This document shows, in pieces, positions 49,267 through 58,733 of a DNA stretch of 64,000 nucleotides. The DNA is taken from positions 1 to 64,000 of the forward strand of contig JAMPHH010000007.1 of assembly GCA_023663505.1 (NCBI GenBank), read 5' to 3'. The notes under the pieces were generated by a model. It saw only the letters and a program-made list of their open reading frames with translations, had not been told where the DNA came from and searched no databases. Numbering within the stretch: position 1 is the stretch's first letter; each line of letters opens with the position of its first letter. This DNA comes from Muribaculum sp. (GTDB lineage: Bacteria; Bacillota; Clostridia; Lachnospirales; Lachnospiraceae). A program made the position numbers and the translations under genes.

Positions 49267-51147
49267 TTATACTTCGCGGAAATCCCCGTCAATCACATCG
49301 TCCTGCGGCGCGGAGGCTGTATCTGCGCCTGCCGCTCCTCCCATATTGCTCATATCCGGTCCTGCCTGACCACCCTGCGCCTGCTGCATACTCTCGTACA
49401 TCTTGGTGAAAAGAGACTGTGCGGAATTGGTCAGCTTCTCCTTCGCCGCCTTCAATTCGTCCATATCGCTGTCGCTCATTTCCTGATCCTTGGTTCTCTC
49501 GAGAATCGCCTTCACCGCGTCCAAATCAGCCTGCACTTGGGACTTCTCGCTCTCGGAAACCTTGTCGCCCACCTCGTTCAATGCCTTCTCTGTCTGGAAT
49601 ACAAAGGAATCAGCATCATTTCTGGTCTCCACTGCCTCCTTGCGCTTCTTATCCTGTGCCTCAAACTCCGCAGCTTCCTTCACTGCTCTCTCGATATCGT
49701 CATCGGACATGTTGGAGCCTGCCGTGATAGTGATATGCTGCTCTCTGCCCGTGCCCAAATCCTTGGCGGACACATTCACGATACCATTTGCGTCAATATC
49801 AAAGGTAACCTCGATCTGAGGGATTCCTCTGGGTGCGGGAGGAATACCGTCCAGTCTGAACTGCCCGAGGGACTTGTTATCTCTCGCAAACTGTCTCTCA
49901 CCCTGAACCACATTGATATCCACCGCGGTCTGATTGTCGGAGTAGGTGGAGAACACCTGACTCTTCTTGGTGGGAATCGTGGTATTTCTCTCAATCAGTC
50001 TGGTCGCGATACCGCCCGCAGTCTCGATAGAAAGTGACAACGGTGTCACATCCAACAAAAGGATATCTCCTGCGCCCGCGTCGCCCGCCAGCTTACCGCC
50101 CTGTACTGATGCGCCCAACGCAACACACTCGTCAGGGTTCAGCGTCTTGGAGGGCTCCTTGCCTGTGAGCTGTCTCACCTTATCCTGCACTGCGGGAATA
50201 CGGGTGGAGCCGCCCACCAAAAGCACCTGACCCAGATCGGAATTGTTGAGTCCCGCGTCTTTCATGGCGTTCTGCACGGGAACCGCGGTTCTCTCCACCA
50301 GATCTCTGGTCAGCTCGTCAAATTTCGCACGGGTCAGATCCATCTCAAAGTGCAGAGGTCCGTTCGCATTCATGCTGATGAAGGGCAGGTTGATATTGGT
50401 GGTCATGGCGCTGGAAAGCTCCTTCTTAGCCTTCTCCGCCGCGTCCTTCAAACGCTGTGTCGCGATCTTATCCGCACTCAGGTCTACGCCCTCTTTATTC
50501 TTGAATTCCGTTACCATATAATCAATCAGCTTGTTATCAAAATCATCACCGCCCAGATGCGTGTCGCCGTTGGTCGCAAGCACCTCGATCACGCCGTCAC
50601 CGATCTCGATAATGGAGACATCGAAGGTACCGCCGCCCAGATCGTACACCATGATCTTCTGCTCCTTCTCATTGTCCAGACCATAAGCCAGCGCTGCCGC
50701 CGTGGGCTCGTTGATGATACGCTTTACATCAAGACCCGCGATCTTGCCTGCATCCTTGGTTGCCTGACGCTGAGCATCATTAAAATACGCGGGAACCGTG
50801 ATCACCGCCTCTGCCACCTTCTCACCCAGATAGCTCTCCGCGTCAGCCTTCAGCTTCTGCAGAATCATAGCGGAAATCTGCTGAGGGGAATACTTCTTAT
50901 CATCAATGGTGCGCCCGCGGTCCGTGCCCATATCTCTCTTGATGGAAGCAATTGTTTTCTCCGCGTTTGTGACAGCCTGACGCTTTGCAGGCTCGCCTAC
51001 CAGACGCTCTCCCGTCTTAGTGAATGCCACGACAGAGGGTGTTGTCCTCGCGCCCTCGGCATTTGCGATAACGGTGGGTTTTCCACCCTCCATAACAGCT
51101 ACACAGCTGTTGGTTGTTCCCAAGTCGATACCAATAATCTTGCTCAT
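49267..51147 (-). CDS. dnaK: chaperone DnaK (Hsp70)
   Basis: 626 residues. ATPase domain: IGIDLGTTNSCVAV, VITVPAYFNDAQRQATKDAG, YDLGGGTFDVSI, LVGGSTRIPAV. Substrate domain: LSIETAGG, GIPPAPRGIPQIEVTFDID. C-terminal lid with a Gln/Gly-rich end and the acidic DDVIDGDFREV tail. AGGAGGAAAAT precedes the ATG. Between grpE and dnaJ. Confidence 0.98.
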   Translation of the reverse strand: MSKIIGIDLGTTNSCVAVMEGGKPTVIANAEGARTTPSVVAFTKTGERLVGEPAKRQAVTNAEKTIASIKRDMGTDRGRTIDDKKYSPQQISAMILQKLKADAESYLGEKVAEAVITVPAYFNDAQRQATKDAGKIAGLDVKRIINEPTAAALAYGLDNEKEQKIMVYDLGGGTFDVSIIEIGDGVIEVLATNGDTHLGGDDFDNKLIDYMVTEFKNKEGVDLSADKIATQRLKDAAEKAKKELSSAMTTNINLPFISMNANGPLHFEMDLTRAKFDELTRDLVERTAVPVQNAMKDAGLNNSDLGQVLLVGGSTRIPAVQDKVRQLTGKEPSKTLNPDECVALGASVQGGKLAGDAGAGDILLLDVTPLSLSIETAGGIATRLIERNTTIPTKKSQVFSTYSDNQTAVDINVVQGERQFARDNKSLGQFRLDGIPPAPRGIPQIEVTFDIDANGIVNVSAKDLGTGREQHITITAGSNMSDDDIERAVKEAAEFEAQDKKRKEAVETRNDADSFVFQTEKALNEVGDKVSESEKSQVQADLDAVKAILERTKDQEMSDSDMDELKAAKEKLTNSAQSLFTKMYESMQQAQGGQAGPDMSNMGGAAGADTASAPQDDVIDGDFREV

Positions 51148-51190
51148 TTTATTTTCCTCCTGAAATGATTTTTATATTTGTTCTCTATAT

Positions 51191-51856
51191 CTATGATGTC
51201 ACCGCCACCATACTGTGCCTGAGCACCGTATCCCGGTAGGTGTATCCCTTTTGAAGCTCTTGGGCTATGACGCCCGATTCATATTCCTCGCTCTCCACCT
51301 GAACCACGGCATTGTGGAGGTTCGGGTCAAACTCGCAGCCTACCGCTTCAATCGGCTTGACTCCGATATTCTCAAGCTCGGTGAGCAATTGCTTATAAAC
51401 GCGGTTCATACCGTCCACAAAGGGGTCTTCCTTCTGCTCCTCCGGAACCACCGCCAGACCTCGCTCAAAATTGTCTACCACGGGAAGTACCTTCTCCAAA
51501 ACACTTCTTGCCCCCGTCTCGAACATTGCCTGCTTTTCCTTTTCCGTGCGTTTGCGGAAGTTCTCAAACTCCGCCATCTGGCGCTTCACCCGATCCTCTA
51601 GCTGCTCGATCTGCTCCTTGTAGGCTTCCGCTTTCTTATCCTGCTTCGCCTGCTTCTTGGCGGCTTTCTTCTCCGCCCAAGTCATACCCTTTTCTTCGCA
51701 GTCGCCGCTCTCCCCGTCACAGGCTTCCTCCTCCGCGTCACCGGCCACTTCCTCCGGTTCATTCTCGTCAGACTCGGCCTGCATAGCCGCATCTGCCTCG
51801 GTCTCCGCTTCACCCTGCATGGTCTGCTCTAAATCCTCTTGTATATTTTCCTCCAT
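51191..51856 (-). CDS. grpE: nucleotide exchange factor GrpE
   Basis: Releases ADP from DnaK. 221 residues: a long acidic N-terminus (about 60 residues of Glu/Ala/Asp), a Lys-rich coiled coil, then the conserved AEFENFRKRTEKEK and VLPVVDNFERGL and the beta-wing with GVKPIEAVGCEFDPNLHNAV. The acidic N-terminus is longer than in most relatives. Confidence 0.95.
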   Translation of the reverse strand: MEENIQEDLEQTMQGEAETEADAAMQAESDENEPEEVAGDAEEEACDGESGDCEEKGMTWAEKKAAKKQAKQDKKAEAYKEQIEQLEDRVKRQMAEFENFRKRTEKEKQAMFETGARSVLEKVLPVVDNFERGLAVVPEEQKEDPFVDGMNRVYKQLLTELENIGVKPIEAVGCEFDPNLHNAVVQVESEEYESGVIAQELQKGYTYRDTVLRHSMVAVTS

Positions 51857-51936
51857 GCTGCACCTTCCTTTCTATATTCACCTACTTCATTCAACCCGCT
51901 TCGTCTCCTGCAAGCTCAGATGTCAGGCATATTTTA

Positions 51937-52974
51937 CTATCCGTGCTCTCCGTCCCGATAAAGCTCGTCAAGCTTGCTTTGCAGGGACTTAAGCGTTCCT
52001 ATCACTCTGTCATAATCCATGCGCTTGGGTCCCACGATTCCTATGGTTCCCCTCATGCCTTCCCCCAATTCATAGGTTGCCGTCACGACGCTGCAGTCAT
52101 GCATACTTTTTACCGCTGTCTCGTCCCCGATATAAACCTGAATATTCGTGCCGGGGTCCTCCGACAGAGAATCCTGTAAAAGATTGCCCAAAAGCTGTTT
52201 CTCCTCAAAGGTGTTGATCAGCTCGCTCGCCTTCTGCTGGTCCGCAAGCTCGGGATATCGGAAGATATTGTTGGCTCCGCTGGTGTAGATCTCCGGACTC
52301 TCCTCCGCCTTGATCGCCTCCGCCACCGCGTCGATGACCTCACTGACGATATCGCTGTGAATCCCTGCCTGCTGCTTCATCGCCGATATCATTCCCAAGT
52401 TGATATCCTGAATGGACAATCCCGTGAGATTCGTGTTCAACAAGAGATTAAGCTTCAAAAGCGTTTCGTCGGACAACTCCTCCCGCACATTGAGGATATT
52501 ATTCTTGATCACATTCCCCTCTGCCACGATCACCGCCAAGACCTGTCCCTCGTCCACTCGGGAGAGCTGCACAAACTTGACCTTATTGCCATGTGTCTGG
52601 GGTGCGGATATCAGGGTCGCGTACTGAGTGTCTCGGGCAAGCACCTTGGCAACCTGCTGCAGCATTTGCTCCATCTTGTCCTGACGCTCCAAAAGCATCT
52701 CCTTCATCTCCACAACCTCGCGCTCCTTGGCTTCCATCATGGCGTCCACATAAAAGCGGTAGCCCATATCGGAGGGAACGCGCCCCGCAGAGGTGTGAGG
52801 CTGCAAAATATATCCCATCTCCTCCAAGTCAGCCATCTCATTTCGAATGGTTGCGGAGCTAAGATTCAGGTCAGTGTACTTAGAAATGGTTCTGCTGCCT
52901 ACCGGCTCACCTGTCTCCAGATAGTTGCGGATAATCGCCTGCAAAATCTTTGTCTTTCTTTCGTCCAACTGCAT
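51937..52974 (-). CDS. hrcA: heat-inducible repressor HrcA
   Basis: Repressor that binds CIRCE and is stabilised by GroEL in known systems. 345 residues: N-terminal winged helix (RKTKILQAIIRNYLETGEPVGS, RTISKYTDLNLSSATIRNEM) and GAF-like core with GPKRMDYDRVIGTL near the end. First gene of the operon and so autoregulated through the CIRCE at 53026-53052. Confidence 0.97.
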   Translation of the reverse strand: MQLDERKTKILQAIIRNYLETGEPVGSRTISKYTDLNLSSATIRNEMADLEEMGYILQPHTSAGRVPSDMGYRFYVDAMMEAKEREVVEMKEMLLERQDKMEQMLQQVAKVLARDTQYATLISAPQTHGNKVKFVQLSRVDEGQVLAVIVAEGNVIKNNILNVREELSDETLLKLNLLLNTNLTGLSIQDINLGMISAMKQQAGIHSDIVSEVIDAVAEAIKAEESPEIYTSGANNIFRYPELADQQKASELINTFEEKQLLGNLLQDSLSEDPGTNIQVYIGDETAVKSMHDCSVVTATYELGEGMRGTIGIVGPKRMDYDRVIGTLKSLQSKLDELYRDGEHG

Positions 52975-53025
52975 CCCCTCACTCCTTCCCTGTCCACAGT
53001 CGGGGTATACTCTGCTGTTTGTCTG

Positions 53026-53052
53026 TTAGCACTCGCTTTGAAAGAGTGCTAA
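53026..53052. promoter_or_regulatory. CIRCE operator
   Basis: Perfect consensus TTAGCACTC-N9-GAGTGCTAA, between the promoter and hrcA. Binding site of HrcA. Confidence 0.98.
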
Positions 53053-53066
53053 CACCTTTCTTACAT

Positions 53067-53095
53067 AAGATATCACCATAGGATTCCATTGTCAA
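53067..53095 (-). promoter_or_regulatory. sigma-A promoter of the hrcA operon
   Basis: On the minus strand TTGACA (53090-53095), 17-base spacer, TATCTT (53067-53072), 15 bases before the CIRCE element. Confidence 0.85.
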
Positions 53096-53160
53096 CAGAT
53101 TTTCAGGAAAATAATTCTAAAATAATTCTTAAAATAATTCTAACAAAAAAAGCAATCAAA

Positions 53161-53188
53161 AAGGGTATGCGATATTTCGCATACCCTT
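53161..53188 (-). terminator. rho-independent terminator of the DUF6465 gene
   Basis: Perfect 12-bp stem (AAGGGTATGCGA, 4-base loop) followed on the minus strand by T-rich sequence. Confidence 0.85.
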
Positions 53189-53216
53189 CCATAGTATTCC
53201 CATAACAGAATAAGTA

Positions 53217-53711
53217 TTAGATGCCAAAGCTGCCCTTGAACTCCATGTTCATTACATAATAAACAGTCTTCTCCTCAGCCTTTACATACAGATCGATGCT
53301 GGTCAGATCAGAAACCTTCTGCTTCAGATCATACTTCCATACGTCCTTGGCAATCTTGATCAAATCCTCCTGAGTGTAGGACTTGTCAGGAAACTCGATA
53401 TGAACCTTGCTGTTGAGATCTGCCTTCTTAGCGGAGGTCTTTCTGGTCGCAGCGGCCTTGGTCTCCTTCTTAGCAGTTGTCTTCTTTGCAGAAGCTCTCT
53501 TTGCAGGAGCCTTTTTCACGGTCTCCTTCTTAACAGTTTCCTTTTTTACAGTCTCTTTCTTAGCTGCTGCAGGCTTCTCAGCCTTTTCTTCTGTCTGAAC
53601 TGTTGTGGTAGGCTCCACCTTCTTGGTGGCACTTACTTCGGCCTTTTCCACCGGTGCGCTTGCTTGTGTCGCTACTGCAACTGGTTTTACGGTCTTCTTT
53701 GCTGCTGCCAT
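53217..53711 (-). CDS. DUF6465 family protein with Lys/Ala-rich tail
   Basis: 164 residues in two parts. Residues 1-100 are a low-complexity, histone-H1-like Lys/Ala/Thr/Glu tail with tandem KKETV units and AKRASAKKTTAKKE. Residues 100-164 (KVHIEFPDKSYTQEDLIKIAKD and DLYVKAEEKTVYYVMN) match a small conserved domain I know as DUF6465. The basic tail suggests nucleic-acid binding; this is inference. Single gene with its own terminator. Confidence 0.8.
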   Translation of the reverse strand: MAAAKKTVKPVAVATQASAPVEKAEVSATKKVEPTTTVQTEEKAEKPAAAKKETVKKETVKKETVKKAPAKRASAKKTTAKKETKAAATRKTSAKKADLNSKVHIEFPDKSYTQEDLIKIAKDVWKYDLKQKVSDLTSIDLYVKAEEKTVYYVMNMEFKGSFGI

Positions 53712-53941
53712 AATGACAATTCTCCCTTCTCAATTTTCCTATATTCTATGTTCCTCACAAGTCACACAAAATATTTTTGAGCAATAAAATAAGTTGTAAA
53801 TTAACTTGATAGAACACAGTTTATCTTGTTTTTCCACACTTGTCAACCGCATTTATCACAAAAACATATAGTTTTATCATCAAAATAGTGTACTTTTTGC
53901 CATAAAAATTTGAATTTTATCCCATTTTGGCACCTGATATC

Positions 53942-54607
53942 CTAATATTGGGAGTCACCGGTATATGCAACCAAGGTTGCTTTTTCCACACCCTCCACCT
54001 TGATCATTTCCTCCAAAGCCCTGTCTGCATTTTTTCTGAGCACACAGGTCAGCTCCACCCGACTGCCGTCCGTCGCTTTGGATTTGATCTTGCCTCTATT
54101 GCCCTGTATCAGCTTCATCACGGACTCCTCGGCACGACTTTCATAAGAGGCGACCAGAAGATAAGTTGTCCTGCCCCTGCCGATCAGACGCATACACACG
54201 AAGACGGCACAGATGGCGATCGTTCCAAGAATGGCGATAAAGAACAACCCTGCACCCGCGGTCAGCCCCGCCGCGATACCCAAGAATAAAAATCCCACAT
54301 CCAGAGGATCCTTGACCGCCGCGCGAAAACGTACTATGGACAACGCACCCACCATACCGAGTGAAAGCACGATATTAGAGGAGATCGTCATAATGATAAA
54401 CGCCACAGTCAGCGTGGTCATCAAAATCAGCAGACCAAAATTCTCCGAATACACCGCTCCCTGATAGAAGAACTTATATATCACGTAAATGATGATCCCG
54501 CAAAAAAAAGCCGTGGCGAGCACGAGACAGATATATTGCAGGGAAAGATTCTCCACCAGTCCCATCTGTGTGATATTATCCTTCAAAATACTTTTTAATG
54601 TGTTCAT
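53942..54607 (-). CDS. DUF4956 membrane protein
   Basis: 221 residues: four membrane helices (about 23-145; LVLATAFFCGIIIYVIY, LLILMTTLTVAFIIMT, GMVGALSIVRFRAAVKDPLD, IAAGLTAGAGLFFIAIL) and a C-terminal alpha/beta domain that looks ACT-like. GALSIVRFRAAVKDP is the family signature. AGAAGGAG precedes the ATG at 54607. Regularly found with VTC and CotH genes, as here; role unknown. Confidence 0.88.
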   Translation of the reverse strand: MNTLKSILKDNITQMGLVENLSLQYICLVLATAFFCGIIIYVIYKFFYQGAVYSENFGLLILMTTLTVAFIIMTISSNIVLSLGMVGALSIVRFRAAVKDPLDVGFLFLGIAAGLTAGAGLFFIAILGTIAICAVFVCMRLIGRGRTTYLLVASYESRAEESVMKLIQGNRGKIKSKATDGSRVELTCVLRKNADRALEEMIKVEGVEKATLVAYTGDSQY

Positions 54608-54698
54608 ATTCACTCCTTCTGCGCAACTGCGCACATTGTACCTTAATCTTCCTGTGGTAAAAATCTTGTAATCATGAGCCATGTGTCAACATTGCCAC

Positions 54699-55376
54699 TT
54701 AATGAAATGCCAAGCTGCAGCACTCCGCACATGCCGCATACTTGGACGCCGCCGTCTGCACAGGCTTAATTGATGACAGGATATGGCTGATATGCTCCGG
54801 CAGATAATCGTTGTATTTGACCTCCAGCACCATATTGTCGCCGTAGATATTCGACAGGTATCTCTCATGGGTGAGACACCCCTCCACGACTCCCCATGCA
54901 ATCTCCTTGTCAAAGGTCACGCGCAGGTCGGACAGCGCAAGCACATAAGGCTCTCTCACATAGTCCACCGTCACCACCGGCGCATATCCCTCGCTGTCAA
55001 TAAGAAGCTTTATCTCCTGAAAAAGCATATCCGTCCCGCCGCTCTCACATGCGCCTCCAAAAAGCAGACACTCCGCCTGCTCCTCTGTCAAGGCTTCAGA
55101 ACGCTTCGAGATGCGCGTCCCCTTTTTCTCCTTACATTCCAGACGACAATGCCCCACATCTCCATTGTAGAATCGGATTCGATACTTCCTGCGGACATCC
55201 ACACCGTTCTGCTTTTCCTTCAAGGCAAGCCTGTCCGGAGAATCAAAATAAACACTTCGGATAAAATACTCCCCCGACTCCAAGACATGAGCGTCCCGCT
55301 GCATCACCCACTTTAACCTGCTTTGAAGCAATGTATATTGTATCGGTGTGAGAATATATTTTAATTCATGTCTCAT
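54699..55376 (-). CDS. VTC-domain (polyphosphate polymerase-like) protein
   Basis: 225 residues of a triphosphate-tunnel fold. RHELKYILT, YFIRSVYFDSPD, KYRIRFYNG, RLECKEKKGTRISKRS and LEVKYNDYLPEHI supply the alternating basic and acidic tunnel residues of VTC (PF09359). By homology with yeast Vtc4 it may polymerise phosphate from ATP or modify another acceptor. Start at 55376 after GAGGGG with seven bases spacing. Between DUF4956 and CotH. Confidence 0.88.
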   Translation of the reverse strand: MRHELKYILTPIQYTLLQSRLKWVMQRDAHVLESGEYFIRSVYFDSPDRLALKEKQNGVDVRRKYRIRFYNGDVGHCRLECKEKKGTRISKRSEALTEEQAECLLFGGACESGGTDMLFQEIKLLIDSEGYAPVVTVDYVREPYVLALSDLRVTFDKEIAWGVVEGCLTHERYLSNIYGDNMVLEVKYNDYLPEHISHILSSIKPVQTAASKYAACAECCSLAFH

Positions 55377-55485
55377 TCCTATACCCCTCACGACATTCGC
55401 CAAGTCAATCTTATTGGTAATCCAATCTCGTTTGACTTATGCTCATGCAAGCATTGACCGCGGGAATCAACTGCATCAGCTTGGC

Positions 55486-57843
55486 TCACTGCTCCCGCTT
55501 ATGTTCTATATAAATATTCCTCTGAAAATCCCTCACATAGACCCCGTCCCTTGAAAGCTTGGGAAGCGTCACGATGTCAATAATTTCTGACATATATGTC
55601 AGAGACAGTGTTTCGCCTTCCTTCAGATTAAAGTTCAACACATACTCTCCTAAGCTCTCCGCACTGTCATTATCCTTTCCCACGAGCCTCACGCTCTCCT
55701 CCGGCTTTAATACCATAACAGGCAGTGCATACCGGTACATATCCTCGCTATCACTCAGATAATATCCCTTTGTATTGATATCCTGAGTGGAGAGATTGAT
55801 CAGGGTCACATAATCCTCCTGCCCCCTGCCCGCCACCTCGGCAATTTGAAGCAATGGGGAGTCAAGCTCCCTTGTCACCAACCGAACCTCGACCTCGTCC
55901 CCCTCTATCGCACTGCCCTGCAGGACAAGCTCCTGCTCCTGATGCGCTGCGCCGTTCACCAGCCAACAGTCAAACACTTCATTAGGACTAAGGCAGGGAG
56001 TCAGCGTCACGGGCAGCTCCTTCAAATATGTGCCAACAAAGGTATCGTCTCCGCAATACACGGAATTGACCTTCACTGAACTCATGACATTTTCTGACAC
56101 AACCGTCATTTTGTACTGCTGTCCGTATCCGAACTGCTCATAAATATCCTGATATACATATTGGGGTCTCTCCTGCGCGTAAACCCTAATCTGTTGGATA
56201 TTGCTCTCCACCGTCCCCATCTCAAGCGGCACGTCCCCCAATAAGGTCCCTCCTATCAAGCCCTCCACCGCATACATGCGCGCAAGCTCGTCCCTGCGTG
56301 AAGCGTGGAGCGCGTCCACCTGCTCCGCCACATTTTCCGCCCGCATGACGCCGTTCATCAAATCCAATGTATAAGAGGTAAAATATTCCCTACAATCCTC
56401 CCGCTGCATCAGGGCGGCAAACAGCGGCGAGCTCTCATACAAAATTTTATCCAAGGTCATCTTGTTTGCCAAGGTGCCAAGCGTCCCATAATAAAACATC
56501 AGCCCGAACCCATACTCGACATCATACAAAAGCATTCGATACCTGCCGTCAAAGACACTGTCCTCCTGATAGCCGCTCTCACCCGCCACATAGCGGTAGG
56601 TTCTCAAATTACTGTCTGGCCAGTCAAAATTGCCCACATAATTCTCTATGGCAAAATATTGCAGATAATTCTCCACATCTAAAAATTCCTGCAGCTCCCT
56701 ATAATTAGCATCGTCTGTCAAATCCGCCTTAGAGAAAGCGTCATACTTGGCATTAAACTCCTCCGCCCGCTCCGCCTCCTCTTGATCTGAATCGTCCGAA
56801 ACCTGCTTTATACGATCTCCGCCCTCCAATATGACAAACTCCCCGTCATATGCGCCGTAACGATTCTCAAAATATTGACCGTCGTAATTGCTGGTCAGCC
56901 AATAGCTGCCGTAATAAATCCTATTGATATAAACGCATACCGGCCGCACATGCTGTGTATCGGGAAAGCCTGCCTGATCCGCCAATCTTCCCACCAGCTC
57001 CCCGCGCACGAACCCATAAGCATAATCCTGCCCGCAATTCTTGAGAAGCAGACGCTTATACTCCTGCCCCAGCGTTCCGTCCTCCAAGGAATACAAATCC
57101 CCAAAGAAATCATAGGAAAATTTATTCTGCTCGTCATATTCCCGCCTTGCGTACAAACGAAGGTTTTTATGATTATTCCGTCTGGACATTTCTCCCATCA
57201 CCCTAACTCCCCCCATCTGGGTAAAAAGAGTCTGTCCCTCCTCGTCAAACATTTCCAAGAGAACCTCTCGCTCCGCCTCCCTGCCGCGCATCGTGTAATT
57301 TGCCTGTATATCGGCTCCGGGGTGTATATCGGGGTGCTCCTCCATAAAGGCATCATACCACGCTCCGGGCACCAAGATTCCCTCCTCATAACCAAAAAGC
57401 AGCTCCGGCTCGCCCACCATGCTGAGCACCAAAGAGTCATACCTGTCCGCTATATTACTCCCGCAGAAGTAACTCCTCGTATAAATCTCAGACTCCGTGC
57501 CGTCCGCACCATATCCCTTCACCCGCAGCACATAGAGCTGTGCTTCCTCCTCCGCGCGAAAAGAAATCGCATCTCTGTATAGCAGCCCGCTCCCCGGAGT
57601 CGGTTCCCCACAGTCCAGCGTGTAATACACCTCTGTCCCCCGAGGCGCCGAGATGGTGACACGCAGATCCTCCGCATAGAAGCCGCTGTCCGCAGAGATA
57701 CTAAGCTTGTCCGTATGCTCCTTGGACACACTCTCCTCCGAATCCCCCTGCGCCTCGGCAATCCCGACAGCACACACGACGAACACTGCCGCCATCACAA
57801 TGAGGAAAATGCACTTTCTCTTGAATGATATTGTCCCGCCCAT
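55486..57843 (-). CDS. secreted CotH-kinase family protein
   Basis: 785 residues starting MGGTISFKRK, with a signal peptide (about 10-31). A chitobiase-type beta domain follows (VTISAPRGTEVYYTLDCGEPTPGSG), then the CotH kinase domain (SNYDGQYFENRYGAYDGEFV, YVGNFDWPDSNLRTYRYV, LLYDVEYGFG) and a lamin-tail-like C-terminus (IAEVAGRGQEDYVTLINLSTQ). CotH proteins in Bacillus phosphorylate spore-coat proteins. Start ATG shares a base with the uppP stop (TGATG), so translation is coupled. Confidence 0.9.
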   Translation of the reverse strand: MGGTISFKRKCIFLIVMAAVFVVCAVGIAEAQGDSEESVSKEHTDKLSISADSGFYAEDLRVTISAPRGTEVYYTLDCGEPTPGSGLLYRDAISFRAEEEAQLYVLRVKGYGADGTESEIYTRSYFCGSNIADRYDSLVLSMVGEPELLFGYEEGILVPGAWYDAFMEEHPDIHPGADIQANYTMRGREAEREVLLEMFDEEGQTLFTQMGGVRVMGEMSRRNNHKNLRLYARREYDEQNKFSYDFFGDLYSLEDGTLGQEYKRLLLKNCGQDYAYGFVRGELVGRLADQAGFPDTQHVRPVCVYINRIYYGSYWLTSNYDGQYFENRYGAYDGEFVILEGGDRIKQVSDDSDQEEAERAEEFNAKYDAFSKADLTDDANYRELQEFLDVENYLQYFAIENYVGNFDWPDSNLRTYRYVAGESGYQEDSVFDGRYRMLLYDVEYGFGLMFYYGTLGTLANKMTLDKILYESSPLFAALMQREDCREYFTSYTLDLMNGVMRAENVAEQVDALHASRRDELARMYAVEGLIGGTLLGDVPLEMGTVESNIQQIRVYAQERPQYVYQDIYEQFGYGQQYKMTVVSENVMSSVKVNSVYCGDDTFVGTYLKELPVTLTPCLSPNEVFDCWLVNGAAHQEQELVLQGSAIEGDEVEVRLVTRELDSPLLQIAEVAGRGQEDYVTLINLSTQDINTKGYYLSDSEDMYRYALPVMVLKPEESVRLVGKDNDSAESLGEYVLNFNLKEGETLSLTYMSEIIDIVTLPKLSRDGVYVRDFQRNIYIEHKREQ

Positions 57844-58700
57844 CACGCCCTCAATCCAAAATACGCCAACACAACCAGTCCCAATACAATTCTGTACCAT
57901 CCAAACACTTTAAAATCATGCTTCTTGATATAAGCCATCAGGAATCTTAAGATAAACAAGGATACCACGAAAGAGACCGCCGTGCCTACAAGCAAAAGTA
58001 CCAGCTCCAGCGAGGTAAACGCAAACCCAAACTTCAACACCTTCAAGAGACTTGCGCCAAACATCACGGGAATCGCCAAGAAAAAGGTATACTCCGCAGC
58101 GATCGTTCTGGAAACACCAATCAGCAGCGCACCCACAATGGTCGCTCCCGATCGGGACGTCCCGGGAAACACCGCGGCAATCAATTGAAACACACCGATC
58201 ATAAACGCGACCTGATAATTGATATGCGCCAGGGAATCAATCTTAGGCTCCCGCCCCTTCCCAGCATTCCAATTCTCAATCAGGATAAAAGCCACACCGA
58301 ACACGATCAACGCCAACGCCACACAGACCGGATTATAAAAGAGCGCGTCAAACATATCGTCAAACAACACTCCGATCACCGCCGCAGGCACACAGGACAC
58401 CAGTATCTTAAACCACAGAGTCATAATATCCGGCTTGATAAAAGACATCAACCCCTTGCCCTCTCCCCGCTCCTTTCGGGTCAGGGCAAAGGGCCAGATC
58501 TTATTCCAAAATAACACCACCACCGCCAGAATCGCCCCAAGCTGAATGACGACGTCAAACATGCCAAAGAAATCCTCGCTGACGCCTGTAAAGGGAATCA
58601 GCTCCTCCACCAGTATCAGATGTCCCGTGCTGCTGATGGGCAGCCACTCCGTGACACCCTCCACAATACCATAAATGATCGCTTTGATAATCTCAAACAT
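57843..58700 (-). CDS. uppP: undecaprenyl-diphosphatase UppP
   Basis: Recycles the lipid carrier for cell-wall synthesis; also gives bacitracin resistance. 285 residues, about eight helices; EGVTEWLPISSTGHLIL and PGTSRSGATIVGALLIG are the two active-site motifs. Co-transcribed with the CotH gene (one-base overlap), which puts a cell-wall lipid enzyme in that operon. Confidence 0.96.
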   Translation of the reverse strand: MFEIIKAIIYGIVEGVTEWLPISSTGHLILVEELIPFTGVSEDFFGMFDVVIQLGAILAVVVLFWNKIWPFALTRKERGEGKGLMSFIKPDIMTLWFKILVSCVPAAVIGVLFDDMFDALFYNPVCVALALIVFGVAFILIENWNAGKGREPKIDSLAHINYQVAFMIGVFQLIAAVFPGTSRSGATIVGALLIGVSRTIAAEYTFFLAIPVMFGASLLKVLKFGFAFTSLELVLLLVGTAVSFVVSLFILRFLMAYIKKHDFKVFGWYRIVLGLVVLAYFGLRA

Positions 58701-58733
58701 ACTCCGCTCCCTTTACCCTTTTTCGCTGAGCCT

